Source: Zasmidium citrigriseum (Eukaryota; Ascomycota; Dothideomycetes; Mycosphaerellales; Mycosphaerellaceae). From it: a stretch of 64,000 bases of DNA. The stretch is taken from positions 434,001 through 498,000 of the forward strand of contig NHNW01000012.1 in NCBI GenBank assembly GCA_002786025.1, in the 5' to 3' direction. Positions 42,811-54,311 of this stretch are shown here, one piece after another. The position numbers and the translations under genes are program-made. Under the pieces are notes generated by a model. The model did not search any database. It had not been told where the DNA came from and saw only the letters and a program-made list of their open reading frames with translations. The stretch's first letter is position 1, and each line of letters begins with the position of its first letter.

Positions 42811-43269
42811 ACGATTGGAAAAGGGACAGACAATTGATGAAGGATGGATGTACAATAGACCACACGCTTGAGTTTCTTCGGCATTATGTTTGATTTCTGG
42901 GATTTGATGTTCTGAGCTTTGTTGTATATATGATGAAATCTTTTTGCACGCACAGCGAGGGTTGGGCAATGAATCAGATGAATTCTTTTCTGCTCGCAAC
43001 ATCATTCTCAGTACCTTGACGAGTCACTCGTGCAGTCAACTCTGTGTGCCGACGATCCGGAACGTGGATTTTGAAGGACTAGATCTTTGCAAAAGCCGCA
43101 TAACTCCTTCAAGTCCGAGAAGTCAAAATGAAGACACGTGCGTGCCTTCTCTCGGTGTCGTGGCGATATAAGCACGTCGTTCGTCAACTTCATCGTCTCA
43201 CAGAGCGTACGTCGCTAGACGTTCACAACCTGAACACGGCCAAAGGAGAACATCGCTTCGTCGATCAGA
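42811..43269. other. Intergenic 0.46 kb
   Basis: AA9 3' region and promoter of the NmrA-like gene. GATATAAG near 43166 is a possible weak TATA element about 100 bp before the ATG at 43270. Confidence 0.4.
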
Positions 43270-44260
43270 ATGCAGGAAAGAAAGATCAAAAAAGTCATCG
43301 TCCTCGGCGCCAGCGGAAACATCGGACGACCCATCGTCGAAGCCCTGCTGGAACATCCATCTCACTTCCAAGTCTCCGCTGTGACTCGAGACAAAAATAA
43401 AGCCACATTCCCAGCGGGAGTATCCATTCTAGAATCCGACTACTCCCTGCCCTCTCTGGCAGGTGTATTCACAGGCCAAGACGCCGTGGTATCAACCATC
43501 GCTCCAGCATCAGTCTCTCAGCAAGACCAAATCATCGACATGGCCATCTCAGCCGGGGTCGCTCGTTTCCTACCAACGGAATACGGCGTCGATACCTCGG
43601 ACCCGGACCTTGTCGACGAGTTCCTGCCAATCGTCAAAGGCAAACCAGAAATCGTCAAATACCTTCGATCGAAAGAGGACAAGATATCGTGGACATGTAT
43701 CGTCAATGGCTCGTTCTTCGACTGGTCTCTACGCACTCCAAACGCGGTGACTTGGAATATTTCCGAGCGGAAGGCGGTGATATACGATGGGGGAGATGTG
43801 GAATTCGAAGCTTCGACGATGGCACAGGTCGGAATGGCGGTTGCTGCTGTGCTTTCTCCTGAATGCCAAGACGTGACGGCGAATCAGTACGTGTATGTGA
43901 ATAGCTTCACGATTACGCAGAGTCAGGTTCTTGATGCTTTGGAGAACGCTACAGGCGATCCATTCGAAAGGACGGAAGCGACCGTCGCGGAGCTGCATCG
44001 TGGTGCTCTGGATATGTTGGAAGAGGATCCGAGGTCGACGTTAGGTATGAGCAAGCTGTTTGTGGCAAATACATGTGAGTGCACTAAATCTGACATACGT
44101 TGAAAAGAATGCTAATGTTGCTGTCCTTGCTACAGACAATGTGGGCGGCCTTAACCGATACTCGAAGTATCCAGGAGGTCTGTGGAATGATCGATTGGGC
44201 CTGTCGAAGGAAGATCTCCAGGATGCAGTCGATGAGGCCTTGAACAGCTATAGCAGCTGA
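43270..44260 (+). CDS. NmrA-like / isoflavone-reductase-type NAD(P)-binding protein
   Basis: Atypical short-chain dehydrogenase fold, cytosolic. Exons 43270-44074 and 44136-44260 join in phase (309 residues). The nucleotide-binding motif GASGNIG lies at residues 13-19 (VIVLGASGNIGRPIVEALL), followed by AVTRDK, which suggests NADP preference. Also DAVVSTIAPASVSQQ, ARFLPTEYGVD and WTCIVNGSFFDW, all typical of the isoflavone reductase/PCBER-like branch seen in many fungi. There is no active-site Tyr-Lys pair of classical SDRs. Members act as reductases or as redox sensors; which applies cannot be decided. Convergent with the GFA gene, 61 bp between stops. Confidence 0.9.
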
Positions 44261-44321
44261 TTGCGGCCTTTCCGATCGAACAAGAAATTTCATCCAGTAC
44301 TTGTTCCAAGAAATCCGAGTG

Positions 44322-44813
44322 CTATTCCGGCACAACCCACTCTTGACATTGCTTCGACCCTGTGACCTCAGCATTCCACGACACTCGATACTTCGTCCAG
44401 ATCTCAGCCGTGGGCTGCCTTCCGATCAGTTCGCCATCATTGTCAATCGTTCCCATGAAGACAATCGCAACGCCAGGGTTCGCAGAAGCTTCTTTGAAGA
44501 TCGTGCTACCGCAGTTGCCGCAGAAGGTAACCTTCAAGGTAACGTCGCTCGCGTGATGCTTGATCGTCTTCGACTGCTTGAGTGCGGATTCGTCGTAGAA
44601 AACCAGATCCGATCGTGGAATGGGTAGGACTAGGGAGTTGGTGCTGCCGGATGCCTTCTTGCAGTCTTGACAGTGGCAGCGGCACTGTGATGTTAGAATG
44701 GCTTGAGATGGGTGCAGCGACGGACTGCTCACAGTATACGTTGGCTGGGTAGTGAAGCGGTACTTTACGTCTCCACACAGACAGCTCCCCTTGGTCTCTA
44801 TTGTTGACGGCAT
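44322..44813 (-). CDS. GFA/CENP-V domain zinc protein
   Basis: Small zinc protein of the glutathione-dependent formaldehyde-activating (GFA) family. Most fungal members have no proven substrate. Predicted exons are 44813-44733 and 44684-44322 (147 residues). Zinc ligands are seen in SCLCGDVKY, CRCHCQDCKK and VTFCGNCGSTIFK. The intron 44685-44732 (GTGAGC ... CTAAC ... ACAG) is 48 bp with no in-frame stop. Removing it brings YT next to CRCHCQDC, as in relatives; reading through would insert 16 residues before the cysteine cluster. Confidence 0.87.
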   Translation of the reverse strand: MPSTIETKGSCLCGDVKYRFTTQPTYTVSSPSLHPSQAILTSQCRCHCQDCKKASGSTNSLVLPIPRSDLVFYDESALKQSKTIKHHASDVTLKVTFCGNCGSTIFKEASANPGVAIVFMGTIDNDGELIGRQPTAEIWTKYRVSWNAEVTGSKQCQEWVVPE

Positions 44814-45248
44814 TGTCTGACGTATTCAAGCGCATTGAGCAGCTAAAAGGGTCCAACTTGGTGTCCTTCTCTGCTTGAGTGGGCAGACATAGAGGCGTGT
44901 CCATCTTTAGTACTCGTCGTCGCCGAGTGAGACAGCGAGCTGAAATCGTCTCGAACAAGAAGCAAGCCTGTAGTCAGCCTCGCTAAAAGGTCATACTCTC
45001 CGACAGCCGCATGCCCCAAAACCCTATTTTGGGTAGGTCGACCAGGAATTTCCAGCCCTGACACTAAACATCGCCAGCTCGAGGTGGAAGGTTAGGTATT
45101 GGCAGTCTGCATTTACTGGCCATATTGGTCGACACATTGTTGCCTCGAAGATAGTCTGTCCTAGGTGTACCTTCATTGGTCCTGGAGGTGGTGCTGCGGC
45201 GCGCTTCATCGCGAGTCATTACAGATCGCACAAATATGGGAGCGTCTA
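44814..45248. other. Intergenic 0.44 kb
   Basis: Promoter of the GFA gene and 3' region of the membrane protein on the same strand. No further feature is seen. Confidence 0.4.
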
Positions 45249-47396
45249 TCAGGTAGACGGTTGACGGCCCGACTCCCATTCCTCACTCTGAGAAATCTGA
45301 CTATAGTTCTTCGTCTGACCCGGATTCTGCATTTCGTGATTCTCACTGTTGGGCCCCGAGCGGATCGAAAACCTGGCTCTGGCAAGAGGAGCAGGCAAAG
45401 GGTCCTTGCCGGGCAAGCTAGACTCTTCCGTGGTCGCACCGAGCAAATCGCCGTTCTTTGCAAACCTGACTGCTGTGGAGAAATTGGCGGTATAGGAAGC
45501 TCCAGTCCGCACCATCGCGATGAAGCCAATGATGACGTTAAGAACGGTCACGCCGATGGCCAGTCCATATGGCAGCCAAAGTTTTGCTGAATCGTAGTGG
45601 TAGACATTGCCGTAGAGGTTGAATGTTACATCGACAAGTGGTGGTGCAAAGGGGCTAGACTCGTTGTACCTAGACGAATGTTAGCAAGTATAACGTAGGT
45701 AGAGTGCAGGCCGACATACAGAAGTTTCTTCGAACTCGCCATCGAAATGGTGACGTTGAACAATAGCTCCTCCAAGGCATGCTTCAGATGCTTCTTTCCA
45801 GAGGCTTCCGCATGGTTTGGAGAAAGTAACGAGTCGGCCGCAAATGGGGTCGGTTTACTTGAGGGCCAGATGTCGCCTATTGAGACTTGAGCTGGTGTGA
45901 TTGCAGCCAACTCAACCGTATCGGCTAATGAGGTGGAGAAAACCTGTGTAGCATACTCCTTGGTAAAGAGTCCAGACGTGTTTGGACTGAAACTCATCAG
46001 CTCTGCTGCGCCGAGGCGTGGTGCCGCGGCGTTGCTGGCACCGACGATGAGAGACATTACAGTGGTCCATATCGATTCGACCGATTTTCCTCGAAGGTTG
46101 TGCCTGTCAAAAATTTGCAAGTCATTTGGGTCATTCGTCCAAGAGCGCTCGATATCCGTGGCCGAGACAACGTCAATATGCTGCTCCTGGTTTGGTCCAT
46201 CGAAAGCGAATCTTATGACATATCTAGATGCAGCCTGATGGCATTGTAGCAGGGTAGCGTTGTCGAAGTACCAGTCCATTGCTTGAACACCAAATGCACC
46301 ATTCGAGGTGGATGATGTTTCACCCCATACGCTGTGCGGCGGCAAGGTGTTTGCTTGAGGAAACACAGCGATATAGAACTCGGCACCGGAATTTTGTGGC
46401 TGTGGATGGAGATCCAACTCTCCATTGCTTCCACTTGCGAATGGTAATCGTACAGTATGATCAGCTTCGGTCAGATCGGGGTCTGTTGTGGTATTTGTCC
46501 AAGTGGTCCAGGCCAGATAGGAGAACATACTTTGGAAGTCCAGCGGCTCGCCCAGTGACGTGATACCGGGATTGAGACCGTCCAGCAGGTTGGCTTTGAG
46601 CTGGGTTCGAAAATCGTCATCCATGTCTTGACAGACTACCTTGGGTGCGTCGATGGTGATCTGCCAAGATGCATTCACACCAGGAGCCTCAATCGGCAAT
46701 ATCGACCCAGAAGCAGCTGCCGCACTGGCCACTCGTAGTACTTCCTGGTCGGGGTCAAAAGATGTGATCTGGGCGAAGTCGGTAAGGCTGGTGTTGTAGG
46801 TGTGGCCTGAGAGGAAAGCCAGACTGTCGAGGGCAGGTTGAGGTACAGCGAGTGGCGAGACAGGCGGGTCTCGTAGTTGGGAAAACGTGACTGAGAGCGA
46901 GGCTGGAGCAATGATCGCTGCTATGGGCAGTAACCTGTCTCAATTCATCAGCAAAAGGCAAGTCGGCCATTCGGCTCTGTCGCGCTCACCAGACTGTCAC
47001 GGCTACCAGCGTAAGTAATGCATGCTTCCAATACGTTGCAAGGCAGAGCAAGGAGATGAAGTCGTCAGGGCCAGAAGACCACCGATCGAGCTTGCTCAGA
47101 GAGTTCGTCTCCGTGGCCACAGTCCGGAAGAAGAGCTGCGTGTAGGCGATGCCCGAGGCGAGAACAAGACTGGCCTTCACGAGGAATGCAAAGGCAGTTC
47201 CTGCTGCTGTATTGATCTGCTGAGAAGAGGCCTTCCAGCTGCCAACGTGAACGTCACGTCCAGACACTTCTCTTCCGCGCAGTGAGTCGTAGAACACGTC
47301 GTGGCCAGCTGCAAGAAGTATTCCGGTCACCAGGGCGCCACACATCACCGCAGGCGCTCGCCAGTGCGCGGCCCACGAGCGCACCTTGGTCGCCAT
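45249..47396 (-). CDS. Fungal multi-span membrane protein of unknown function
   Basis: Exons on the minus strand are 47396-46990, 46934-45720 and 45669-45249 (680 residues). The layout is typical of a large fungal family often labelled formylmethionine deformylase-like, a name without functional basis. Three spans lie near the N-terminus: APAVMCGALVTGILLAAGH, then FLVKASLVLASGIAYTQLFF, and a third joined by the first intron (LLTLVAVTVWLLPIAAIIAP). A long, probably extracytoplasmic, glycosylated domain of ~450 residues follows. It contains several Asn-X-Ser/Thr sites. A last span (LPYGLAIGVTVLNVIIGFI) leads to a ~90-residue cytosolic tail. Function is not known. Confidence 0.88.
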
Positions 47397-48672
47397 GCAG
47401 AAACTGGAATGACGGTCTGGTGAAAGTGTCCCTTTTCGTTCCAGTCCCAAGATGCTTTGTGAGTGCGCGAAAGCATTTCGTATCTCAAGACGAGCACATG
47501 GCTGAACATGCCACTCGGAATGCGATTACAGAGCACTGACTGAATGCGGCTAGTGGCCATATGAAGTTAGTCCGCTATGACCCCTTATTGAGATATGTGG
47601 ACGTTGATCCATGGACTTGTGAGCCGGGCAGCTTCATCGTGCGTCGCGCTACTGTTCAGCTCGTGCCGAATTGAGAATGGTGCGGCCCCCACGGCCCGGA
47701 ATAACTTTTGCATTCAATTGTCCTGTGGCTGGCGCATGAGATCTTCAACGAAGCGCTGATAGCAGCGCGTTCAATCAGAAGATATCTCGTCTGTCATGTC
47801 TTCCTTTGCGACCGCAGCATCGAAGCGAAAGATGTCAAGTCGTGAATGCGCACATATTGCACGAGTCTCGGACGTGATTGCCAATCATCACTGTATGCAC
47901 CAGCAGCAGCGGCTGTTGTTAGCAGTCATTCAGGCGCCCTGATGAGGCATCCGTTGATCGAAAGACATCATGCTGTTGCAGATGGTTGAAGCGAATCTCG
48001 GAACCGTGCCGTGCATTGGGGGCCATCTGAGGACCTTCGCCCGGACCTTTGCTTCAAGATGCTGTCAGTCGACAAGGATGGTCTGAAATCGAATTATGCC
48101 TGTCGACACCTCTTAGGGCGACCTGCTGGGGCTGGTTGATGCAAGAGGAATGTGCGAGTGTTCGAAGAGAAGAGAAGAGGTGAGGTGAGGTCGGCCAACG
48201 CGAAAACAACGCGCGTTACGTAATCAGTCTGTGCTCAGTGTTGACCTTGATGAGACTTCTCTCTTCACCTCTTGCCTCATGATCATCAGCTCTTTCATCC
48301 GTCTTCTTAGAATGTAGGCATGGCAAGAGATGCGACTGCTTGCTCGAAGTGAGCTCGCTAAAGGATTCAATCGAACAGCAAAAGAACCTGAAAGACGAAT
48401 GCGCTAGCCATCTACTTTTTGCGGACGGCCATGACCAGATGGAACGATCGCAGTGAAGCTCACATCATTTCAGAGCAATGCCTGGCCCTCGCATTGTTTC
48501 TTGACTGCCGATGCTACGCCTCCTCACTTGTAAGATCCATGGCCGAGGTGTGAAGCTTTGGGCGGGGGATTCTCACAGGTGAAGTAAATGGCGAGTACTT
48601 ACGCGTGTCTCTTCGTGTTCTCAATCAAAATTATCACCGAAAAGCCTTCTATTCTTCAAGAACTCCATCGAA
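47397..48672. other. Intergenic 1.28 kb between divergent genes
   Basis: Shared upstream region of the membrane protein and the alcohol dehydrogenase. It contains an AAGAG/GTGAG microrepeat around 48164-48190 and GCGGGG near 48562, which matches the short CreA consensus but is expected by chance. No coding region is supported. Confidence 0.45.
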
Positions 48673-49878
48673 ATGAAAGCTGCAAGGTACTACGGTAAAG
48701 GAGACATCAGAGTTGACGACGTTGAAGAGCCTCAACCCGGCAAGGGTGAAATCCTTGTGGACGTAGAATGGTGTAAGTCAATTGCCGTTCGATAGGGTTT
48801 GATATCAAGCGCTAAACACTTCGTGAAAGGCGGCATATGCGGTTCAGACCTCCACGAGTATGCAATCGGCCCAACGAGCCTCCCAGCGCCAGAAGATCCG
48901 ACACAGCACAAAGTGCAGACACTCGGCCATGAGCTCTGCGGCAGAGTTCGCTCACCACCGGAAGGCTCTAAATTCAAGGACGGCGATGCAGTCATGGTCG
49001 ATCCAAGAGTGCTGTGCCATTCCTGCCTCCCCTGCAAGTCAGGAAGCTCTCATTGCTGCACTAGTCTTGGCTACATTGGCGGTAGCACAGGGTTCGGTGG
49101 CTTTGGCGAGAAAGTGGTGGCAAGTGAAGATTGCCTCTATCTTCTACCACCAGAGATTCCATTGGAACACGCCGCAGTGCTGGAGCCATTAGTGATTGTT
49201 CATCACGCCATCAGAGTCTCGGGTGTCAGAGACTTCAAAGATAAAGACGTTCTGGTACTTGGCGGCGGCCCCATAGGTTTCGCTCTGTTGCTATGTCTGA
49301 AAGCTGCTGGTGCAGACAAAGTCATTGTTTCGGAGCCCGCTGCGGCACGACGCAACCAAGTTGCAGAGTTCTGCCAAACAGTCATCAATCCATTCGAAGA
49401 GGATGTTGAAAAGCGATGCATGCAGTTGACCAATGGCGACGGAGTTGAGATCGTCTTCGATTGCGCTGGCGTGCCAAGGGCCCTGGAAGGCGCCATTAAC
49501 GCAATGAGGTTTGAGTCGTTGTACATGATGGTGGCTGTCTGGGAGCAACCAGTGGGTATTGTTCAACGGCGAAGTACATACGCTGACAAACTCAGATCAC
49601 TATTCCGTGCTGGAAGTTCCTCGCAAAGCATATCACGATGAAGGGCACGTTGATCTTCGACGACGATGCCATGAGAGAAGTCATCGATATGATTGTCAAA
49701 GGTATGATAAAAGTCGCTGGCATCGAAATTGACATCTGACGAGACTCCAGGTAAATTGGTGGGGTTTGAAAAGATGGTGACGGGACGAATCGGTATCCAA
49801 GACATCAAGCAAAATGGCTTCGAGGAATTGGTAAACAACAAAGACAAGCATATTAAGATACTGGTGAGTCCAAAGTAA
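48673..49878 (+). CDS. Zinc-dependent alcohol/polyol dehydrogenase (butanediol-dehydrogenase-like MDR)
   Basis: Medium-chain NAD(P)-dependent dehydrogenase. Exons 48673-48772, 48830-49551, 49596-49701 and 49751-49878 (351 residues). Catalytic zinc ligands are in EWCGICGSDLHEY (first exon junction) and LGHELCGRV. The structural zinc site has CHSCLPCKSGSSHC. The Rossmann motif is VLVLGGGPIGFALLL. The first 35 residues (MKAARYYGKGDIRVDDVEEP) and the GGSTGFGGFGEKV segment match fungal 2,3-butanediol/sorbitol-type dehydrogenases. The last codons run through a GTGAGT that looks like a donor but gives the canonical ending HIKILVSPK plus stop, so I end the gene there. Substrate is not determinable. 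Confidence 0.92.
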
Positions 49879-50072
49879 GCTGCAAGAGACGGGCTTGAGA
49901 CCGGCAACATGCAGGTTTCAGAAGATCCCTACGTTTTACGCTACAAACGCTGCACGTCAAGCAAACAAAGGCATCAATCTATCGATACTACGCCCTCCAA
50001 TGTTACCATTCATAGATTGTGGGACCGCATTTCAAAATTGATCATAGGATATCGAAAGATTCAAGATACACC

Positions 50073-50777
50073 ATGAGTTACACAGGACGCTTGGATGTCA
50101 TCAACGATCTCACACGGGCCCGCGAGCGAATAGAGGCTACACAGAAAGCCTGGGCAGACAGAGTCAATGGTATCAAGGCACAACACACATACCACCCTAC
50201 AGAGCCACAGATCCAGCGTTCCACGGCCATCGCAGACGCCATCATCATCCTCGCAAGAATCCTCGCACACTACAACCACCGTTTGCAACTTCACGGACGG
50301 CCGAGCCGCAGCCTAACCGACGTACTGTTATCCCACGTCAAACCGCTTCAATCAACAGAGACAAACATCTGGTACGTCCAACGCAGCCTCGCCTACGTAG
50401 AGCAAAGCCTCCTCTCGTGCTTTCGCATCCTGGAAGAAGCAGAGCAACTCCGATCGCGCAAATTCTCACAACTGCTCCAACTGCAAGCGCATCTCCTGGA
50501 ATTCGAGCGCAGTGAGAAGATGGCGATCCTGGTGGAAGGGGTTGCGCTTGCAGATCAAGCTTCGGAGTTGACGGACGATATGAGGTCGCTCAGTAGCATG
50601 GAAATTGAGCAAGCGAGGAGGCAGTTGGACACGGCAACGAGCTTCACGGATGAGTTTCGCCGCGCTTTGGGTGTGCACGATCGGTCGGTGAATGGGTTGT
50701 TGTGGATGGTGAGCTTGATGGCTGGGAAGGTGGCGAGGCAGATGATGATTACGGAGTTCTTTAAGCCGGTGAGATGA
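50073..50777 (+). CDS. Hypothetical helical protein, 234 residues
   Basis: Not recognised. Start chosen at the ATG in CACCATGAG at 50073. The chain is almost entirely alpha-helical and charged, with coiled-coil-like stretches (NDLTRARERIEATQKAWADR, then AYVEQSLLSCFRILEEAEQL and MEIEQARRQLDTAT). The C-terminus has a hydrophobic segment (NGLLWMVSLMAGKVARQMM) that could be an amphipathic or membrane helix. There is no signal peptide. It starts 194 bp after the dehydrogenase stop on the same strand. Confidence 0.7.
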   Translation: MSYTGRLDVINDLTRARERIEATQKAWADRVNGIKAQHTYHPTEPQIQRSTAIADAIIILARILAHYNHRLQLHGRPSRSLTDVLLSHVKPLQSTETNIWYVQRSLAYVEQSLLSCFRILEEAEQLRSRKFSQLLQLQAHLLEFERSEKMAILVEGVALADQASELTDDMRSLSSMEIEQARRQLDTATSFTDEFRRALGVHDRSVNGLLWMVSLMAGKVARQMMITEFFKPVR

Positions 50778-51459
50778 GGACTGTAAGGGGCTGGCTGGCT
50801 TTGATGTGGTTGGGGTGAGAAAGTCGTGGAGAGATCGAGTAGTGACAGAAGCTACGGCGTGTCTATCGGGGTATCATAGCAGTGCTATCGCGTACATGGC
50901 CTCGATCCTTGTTTGGCTCTGCCAGCAAATGTGTTCGACGAGAAGTCCGATTTCATTCACTGTCGTGGCCCCGACTCCTCGCTCATCGCTTGCATGGCAT
51001 CTCGTAGTTTCGAAATGATGTCTCCTTGGGCCACTCATACCAGCTCGTGGCTTCGTCAGTAAGGTGCCTTTACACCACAATGGACAACTTTATCCCCTCT
51101 GGACTCCCGGCATGCCGAAAAGCCAATGGGGACTTACGAAATACGAGATACGAAAAACAGCTGGCAAATTGGACGGGGCAAAGGTTGCTGCTAGAAAGAG
51201 AAAGTTCTCAGATAGGGTGGGAGAGGGGTTGAATGAGAACAGCAGCAGAGATACGAGAAAGAAGAAAAATCTGCCGGCGGGTCAAGCCAACTGTCGTAAA
51301 CCCCACCACTTCCACTCAGAGCGCAACCCAGGAATGGAAAGCCACCCCAGCAGAAGTGATAGAGCCCAGACTGGAGCGGCCTGCCTGTGTCGCACGGCAG
51401 TCGCACCTCTCGCCCGTTCGCCTCCCTTCAAGAAGACAACGGGATCATCGCCCTCTCTG

Positions 51460-52115
51460 TTGGTCCGTCACTGCCCGTCACATACCCTGCGTGCATGAGG
51501 AGGTATGAATGGAAATGTCCAATAGCAGTCGCGAGGGCGTGGGTGCCGTGTCATAGACCCGCTCGACCTCGTATGCGGCCTTATTAGTCCGTCCAGTCCG
51601 TGATCGCAATATGTCGTAACATGGGGAAACGACCACGTCCCAATAGGGCACTCATATGGAACTGGAGTTTCAAGACGCCGAGGGAGCACAGATTGGGTTG
51701 CTGAGTCGAGTCGCCTTGGTGTCGAAAGAGCGTAAAAGGCGAGAGGAGTTGGGACACCTCAGCCAGAGGACAGCGACCGCACTGCTGGTCACGCCACCGC
51801 ACCTCACAAACCCTGCGTCGCATGAAGGTATGGCATGGAAAAGGCCCAGAAGCAGTTGCGAGGGCGTGGGCGCGGAGGCATGACCTGCTTCTTAGTAAAC
51901 CGTCTGCTATCTTGAAATCTCCCAGAGAGGCATTGAATCGCTGCAGTATGTCGAGGACATGAGAAACAGCTATTACCGCCGAGCCAATCTATGAGATGGG
52001 GAGTTCCAAGATGCCGGTGAGCACAGTGCAGCCGCATAACGTCCTTGGCTTTGGCGTCCGCGGAGCCTCGGGTCACTCATCATCAAAGAGCATTAGGCCG
52101 AAGCGCTGCTGTCTA
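51460..52115. repeat. Diverged tandem duplication, period ~327-336 bp
   Basis: Two copies are recognised by matched blocks in the same order. ACCCTGCGT...CATGA.GGTATG is followed by AGCAGT(C/T)GCGAGGGCGTGGG at 51526 and 51853. TTAGT...CCGTC and then GGAGTT(T/C)CAAGA(C/T)GCCG lie at 51664 and 52000. Differences include many C/T changes. Minus-strand translations of the two copies are also alike (PRPRDCYWTF against PRPRNCFWAF), so the unit may descend from coding sequence. Confidence 0.65.
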
Positions 52116-52270
52116 AGATGATGGTGGTGCCCGCGTTCAAGGTGGGGTTGATTTTGCAGAGACTCATTCGGTTTGAGGTCTGCAGGGTTGGGTCATCCAT
52201 CATCATCGACGGTGAGGACGAATCCGCCGCCGTCTTTGATGATGGTGGTGCCCACGTTCGGGTCGGTGCT
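52070..52270. repeat. Second tandem duplication, period ~120 bp
   Basis: GGGTCA(C/T)..CATCATC recurs at 52070 and 52190. GTCT..GATGATGGTGGTGCCC(G/A)CGTTC recurs at 52111 and 52232. Spacing is 120-121 bp; it begins where the ~330-bp duplication ends. Confidence 0.65.
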
Positions 52271-52579
52271 GGAAGGCCAGTCGAAATTTGAAGTCGCTCG
52301 AGTGTACGGATCGGCGGAAGCTGCAGTGACGATGGTGATAATTCAAAGGCGGAGAGTCGTGATTCGTATTGTGAGACATCGAGGGTCGTTTTGCTGTGTC
52401 GCTCTGCTGCGATGCCGGTGCATCTGGGGAGGGGAAGAAGTTGCGGAAGAGGTGAAGTGAAGTGTCACTCCATTTCATGCGCCCGCGCTAGAAGCGGCTC
52501 GGCCCGTTACTGCCACGTGACGCGCGTCTAACGTCACTTGATCTTGTCGCGTGAGTGAATCTATGTTCCTAACCGCTTC

Positions 52580-54275
52580 ATGGATCGCCAGGACACTCCG
52601 CCTGTGACGGCCGTCTTCTTGGTCGTCTTTGATCAAAAAGTGGGGTGCGTAACATACGGATCGCTTCCAATGGACCTCGCTGACGGGCGCCAGCTACACC
52701 ATCGCTTGGAAACGATGCCTCCCTGAGATCGACCTGGATGGAGTTGAATACAAGAGTCTACCGTCGGGACTTCACGCTGTCAAGGCGGATTTAATATACT
52801 TTGTACACGGCGCGCATGCGGGGATAAGCGCATTTGTCCAGGATGAAGCCGACGCGAAGCATCGCAATGCCAACTTCGCCGCGGTTGGAGCATTGGTCCC
52901 GTTAAGCTATGGACAGTTGGGGAGAAGCTGGGTACATGCTGAAGAGCTGAGGAGCCTGGCAAGAGATGTCGTGAAGAATGTGTCAGATACAAGGGCACTG
53001 AAGCTTTTCTGGAAGCAACATCGAGCAGACGAAGCGTCGAGGCGGAGCTCTACATCACCTGCCACTACACGTCCCACATCGAGTGGTGGTCTAGAGAGCA
53101 GGAAGCGAAAGCGCGCTCTGTCAGATGCCACGTTGGCTGGGTTCAATGCCGAAGGGTCATGGCCATCCGATCATCCTGCACTGCACGTCCCAGCTATCCT
53201 TGATATGTTTGGTCCATTGCTCTTCCCTCTACAGCGGGCGGTGCTCTCCAGAAAGCGGGTCCTGTTACTGGGCAGTCCATCGGTACAGAATAATGCCAAC
53301 ACGGTCTATATCGCCTCGGTTCTGTCCAGTATTCCACAAAGTCTCGGAGAGAGCCTGCCGTCAGAAGCCGAGCCCCTATTCCGTAGTCTACCGCTCTTCA
53401 GTGTAGGCATCCACGACATCCCTGCTTTGACCTCTCAGGACGACAGTAATGGCTGGGTGGCTTGCACAACCGACGATATCCTTGGTGAGAAGAAGGACCT
53501 CTGGGATCTACTTGTCCAACTCCCGGCTACCTCTTCGGACTCGGCGCTTAAAGTGTGGCCAAAACTGAAGATGCCAGACGGGAAGCTTCTCAGAGCGTCT
53601 CAAAGAGACTTGCGACGATGGACACTCCTTAGAAGGGAACTCAGAAGACTGCGACGACAGATGGTGGGAACCTACAGTGACGATGCCGGGGCGGATGCTG
53701 CCGACGAAAGCGACGAGAGCCCTTTATTGCGACGCAGCAAATCAAGCACTGAGTTATACGAAAACACCGGCCTCCAAGAACGCGACGAGGCAGACGCTAC
53801 GGAACCTGCAACATGGACGTCGCTTGCTTACAAGGGCTTCATGTGGTGGGCCTCGGTAGGCGAAGCGAGTGCATGGGAGAATGACGAGCAGAAAGCGGAC
53901 GAGGAATTGCTTTTTGACATGCCTGACGTGGGTGGTCTCTTCCCAGAGGCCACCACAAGTGGCAAGAGCGATCCGGAACGAGAGATGGAGTACTCTCGAG
54001 CGGCGGCAACTATGCTCGTTGCATATTTCAGACGAGTCACGGAGAATGTTCTGCGGACCATGTCTGCCATTGTCGAAGAGGCGGACGATGATACCGAGGA
54101 AGGTATTCAAGAAGAAGAGATACAGATCAATGGCGAGGACGTGAGAGCAATGGGTCTCGACGGCTGGAGTGAAGTGGACAAAGGCTTTGTTAGAGACATG
54201 ATGAAGGTATGGTTTGATCGAGAGGCTGTTGTAAGCGACCAGGGTGTGAGAGTCTGTGGGGTGCGCATATGTTGA
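52580..54275 (+). CDS. LCHN/DENN-related protein (DUF4484 type, yeast Anr2-like)
   Basis: Probable membrane-trafficking protein of the DENN-like LCHN/Avl9 relatives. Two exons, 52580-52644 and 52694-54275 (548 residues). The short first exon (MDRQDTPPVTAVFLVVFDQ, then KVG) joins YTIAWKRCLPEIDLDGVEYK in phase. Then come LPSGLHAVKADLIYFVHGAHAGISAFV and PLSYGQLGRSW, the characteristic N-terminal longin/DENN part. Next is LHVPAILDMFGPLLFPLQRAVLSRKRVLLLG, then LPLFSVGIHDIP, followed by a disordered acidic region and a helical C-terminus. It is convergent with UTP10, 36 bp between stops. Role beyond vesicle traffic is inference. Confidence 0.87.
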
Positions 54276-54311
54276 AGATATCTTGCTCTTCAAATTCAAG
54301 CGCCAGCTCTT

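Larger units (their letters stand above)
50778..52579. other. Intergenic 1.8 kb with degenerate tandem duplications
   Basis: No gene is supported. About half of the interval is taken by the nested repeats at 51460-52270, listed separately. The rest is unremarkable; the last ~100 bp are the leader of the LCHN-like gene. Confidence 0.5.

Noticed and set aside
26853..44813. Secondary-metabolite biosynthetic cluster
   Set aside because: No PKS, NRPS, terpene synthase, DMATS or P450 gene is present; the regulator, NmrA-like and MFS genes alone do not make one.
48216..48223. TTACGTAA bZIP-type palindrome upstream of the dehydrogenase
   Set aside because: One 8-bp match is expected by chance in a window of this size.
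49864..49869. GTGAGT near the end of the dehydrogenase as a splice donor
   Set aside because: Reading through gives the family's usual ending ILVSPK and an immediate stop; splicing would remove it.
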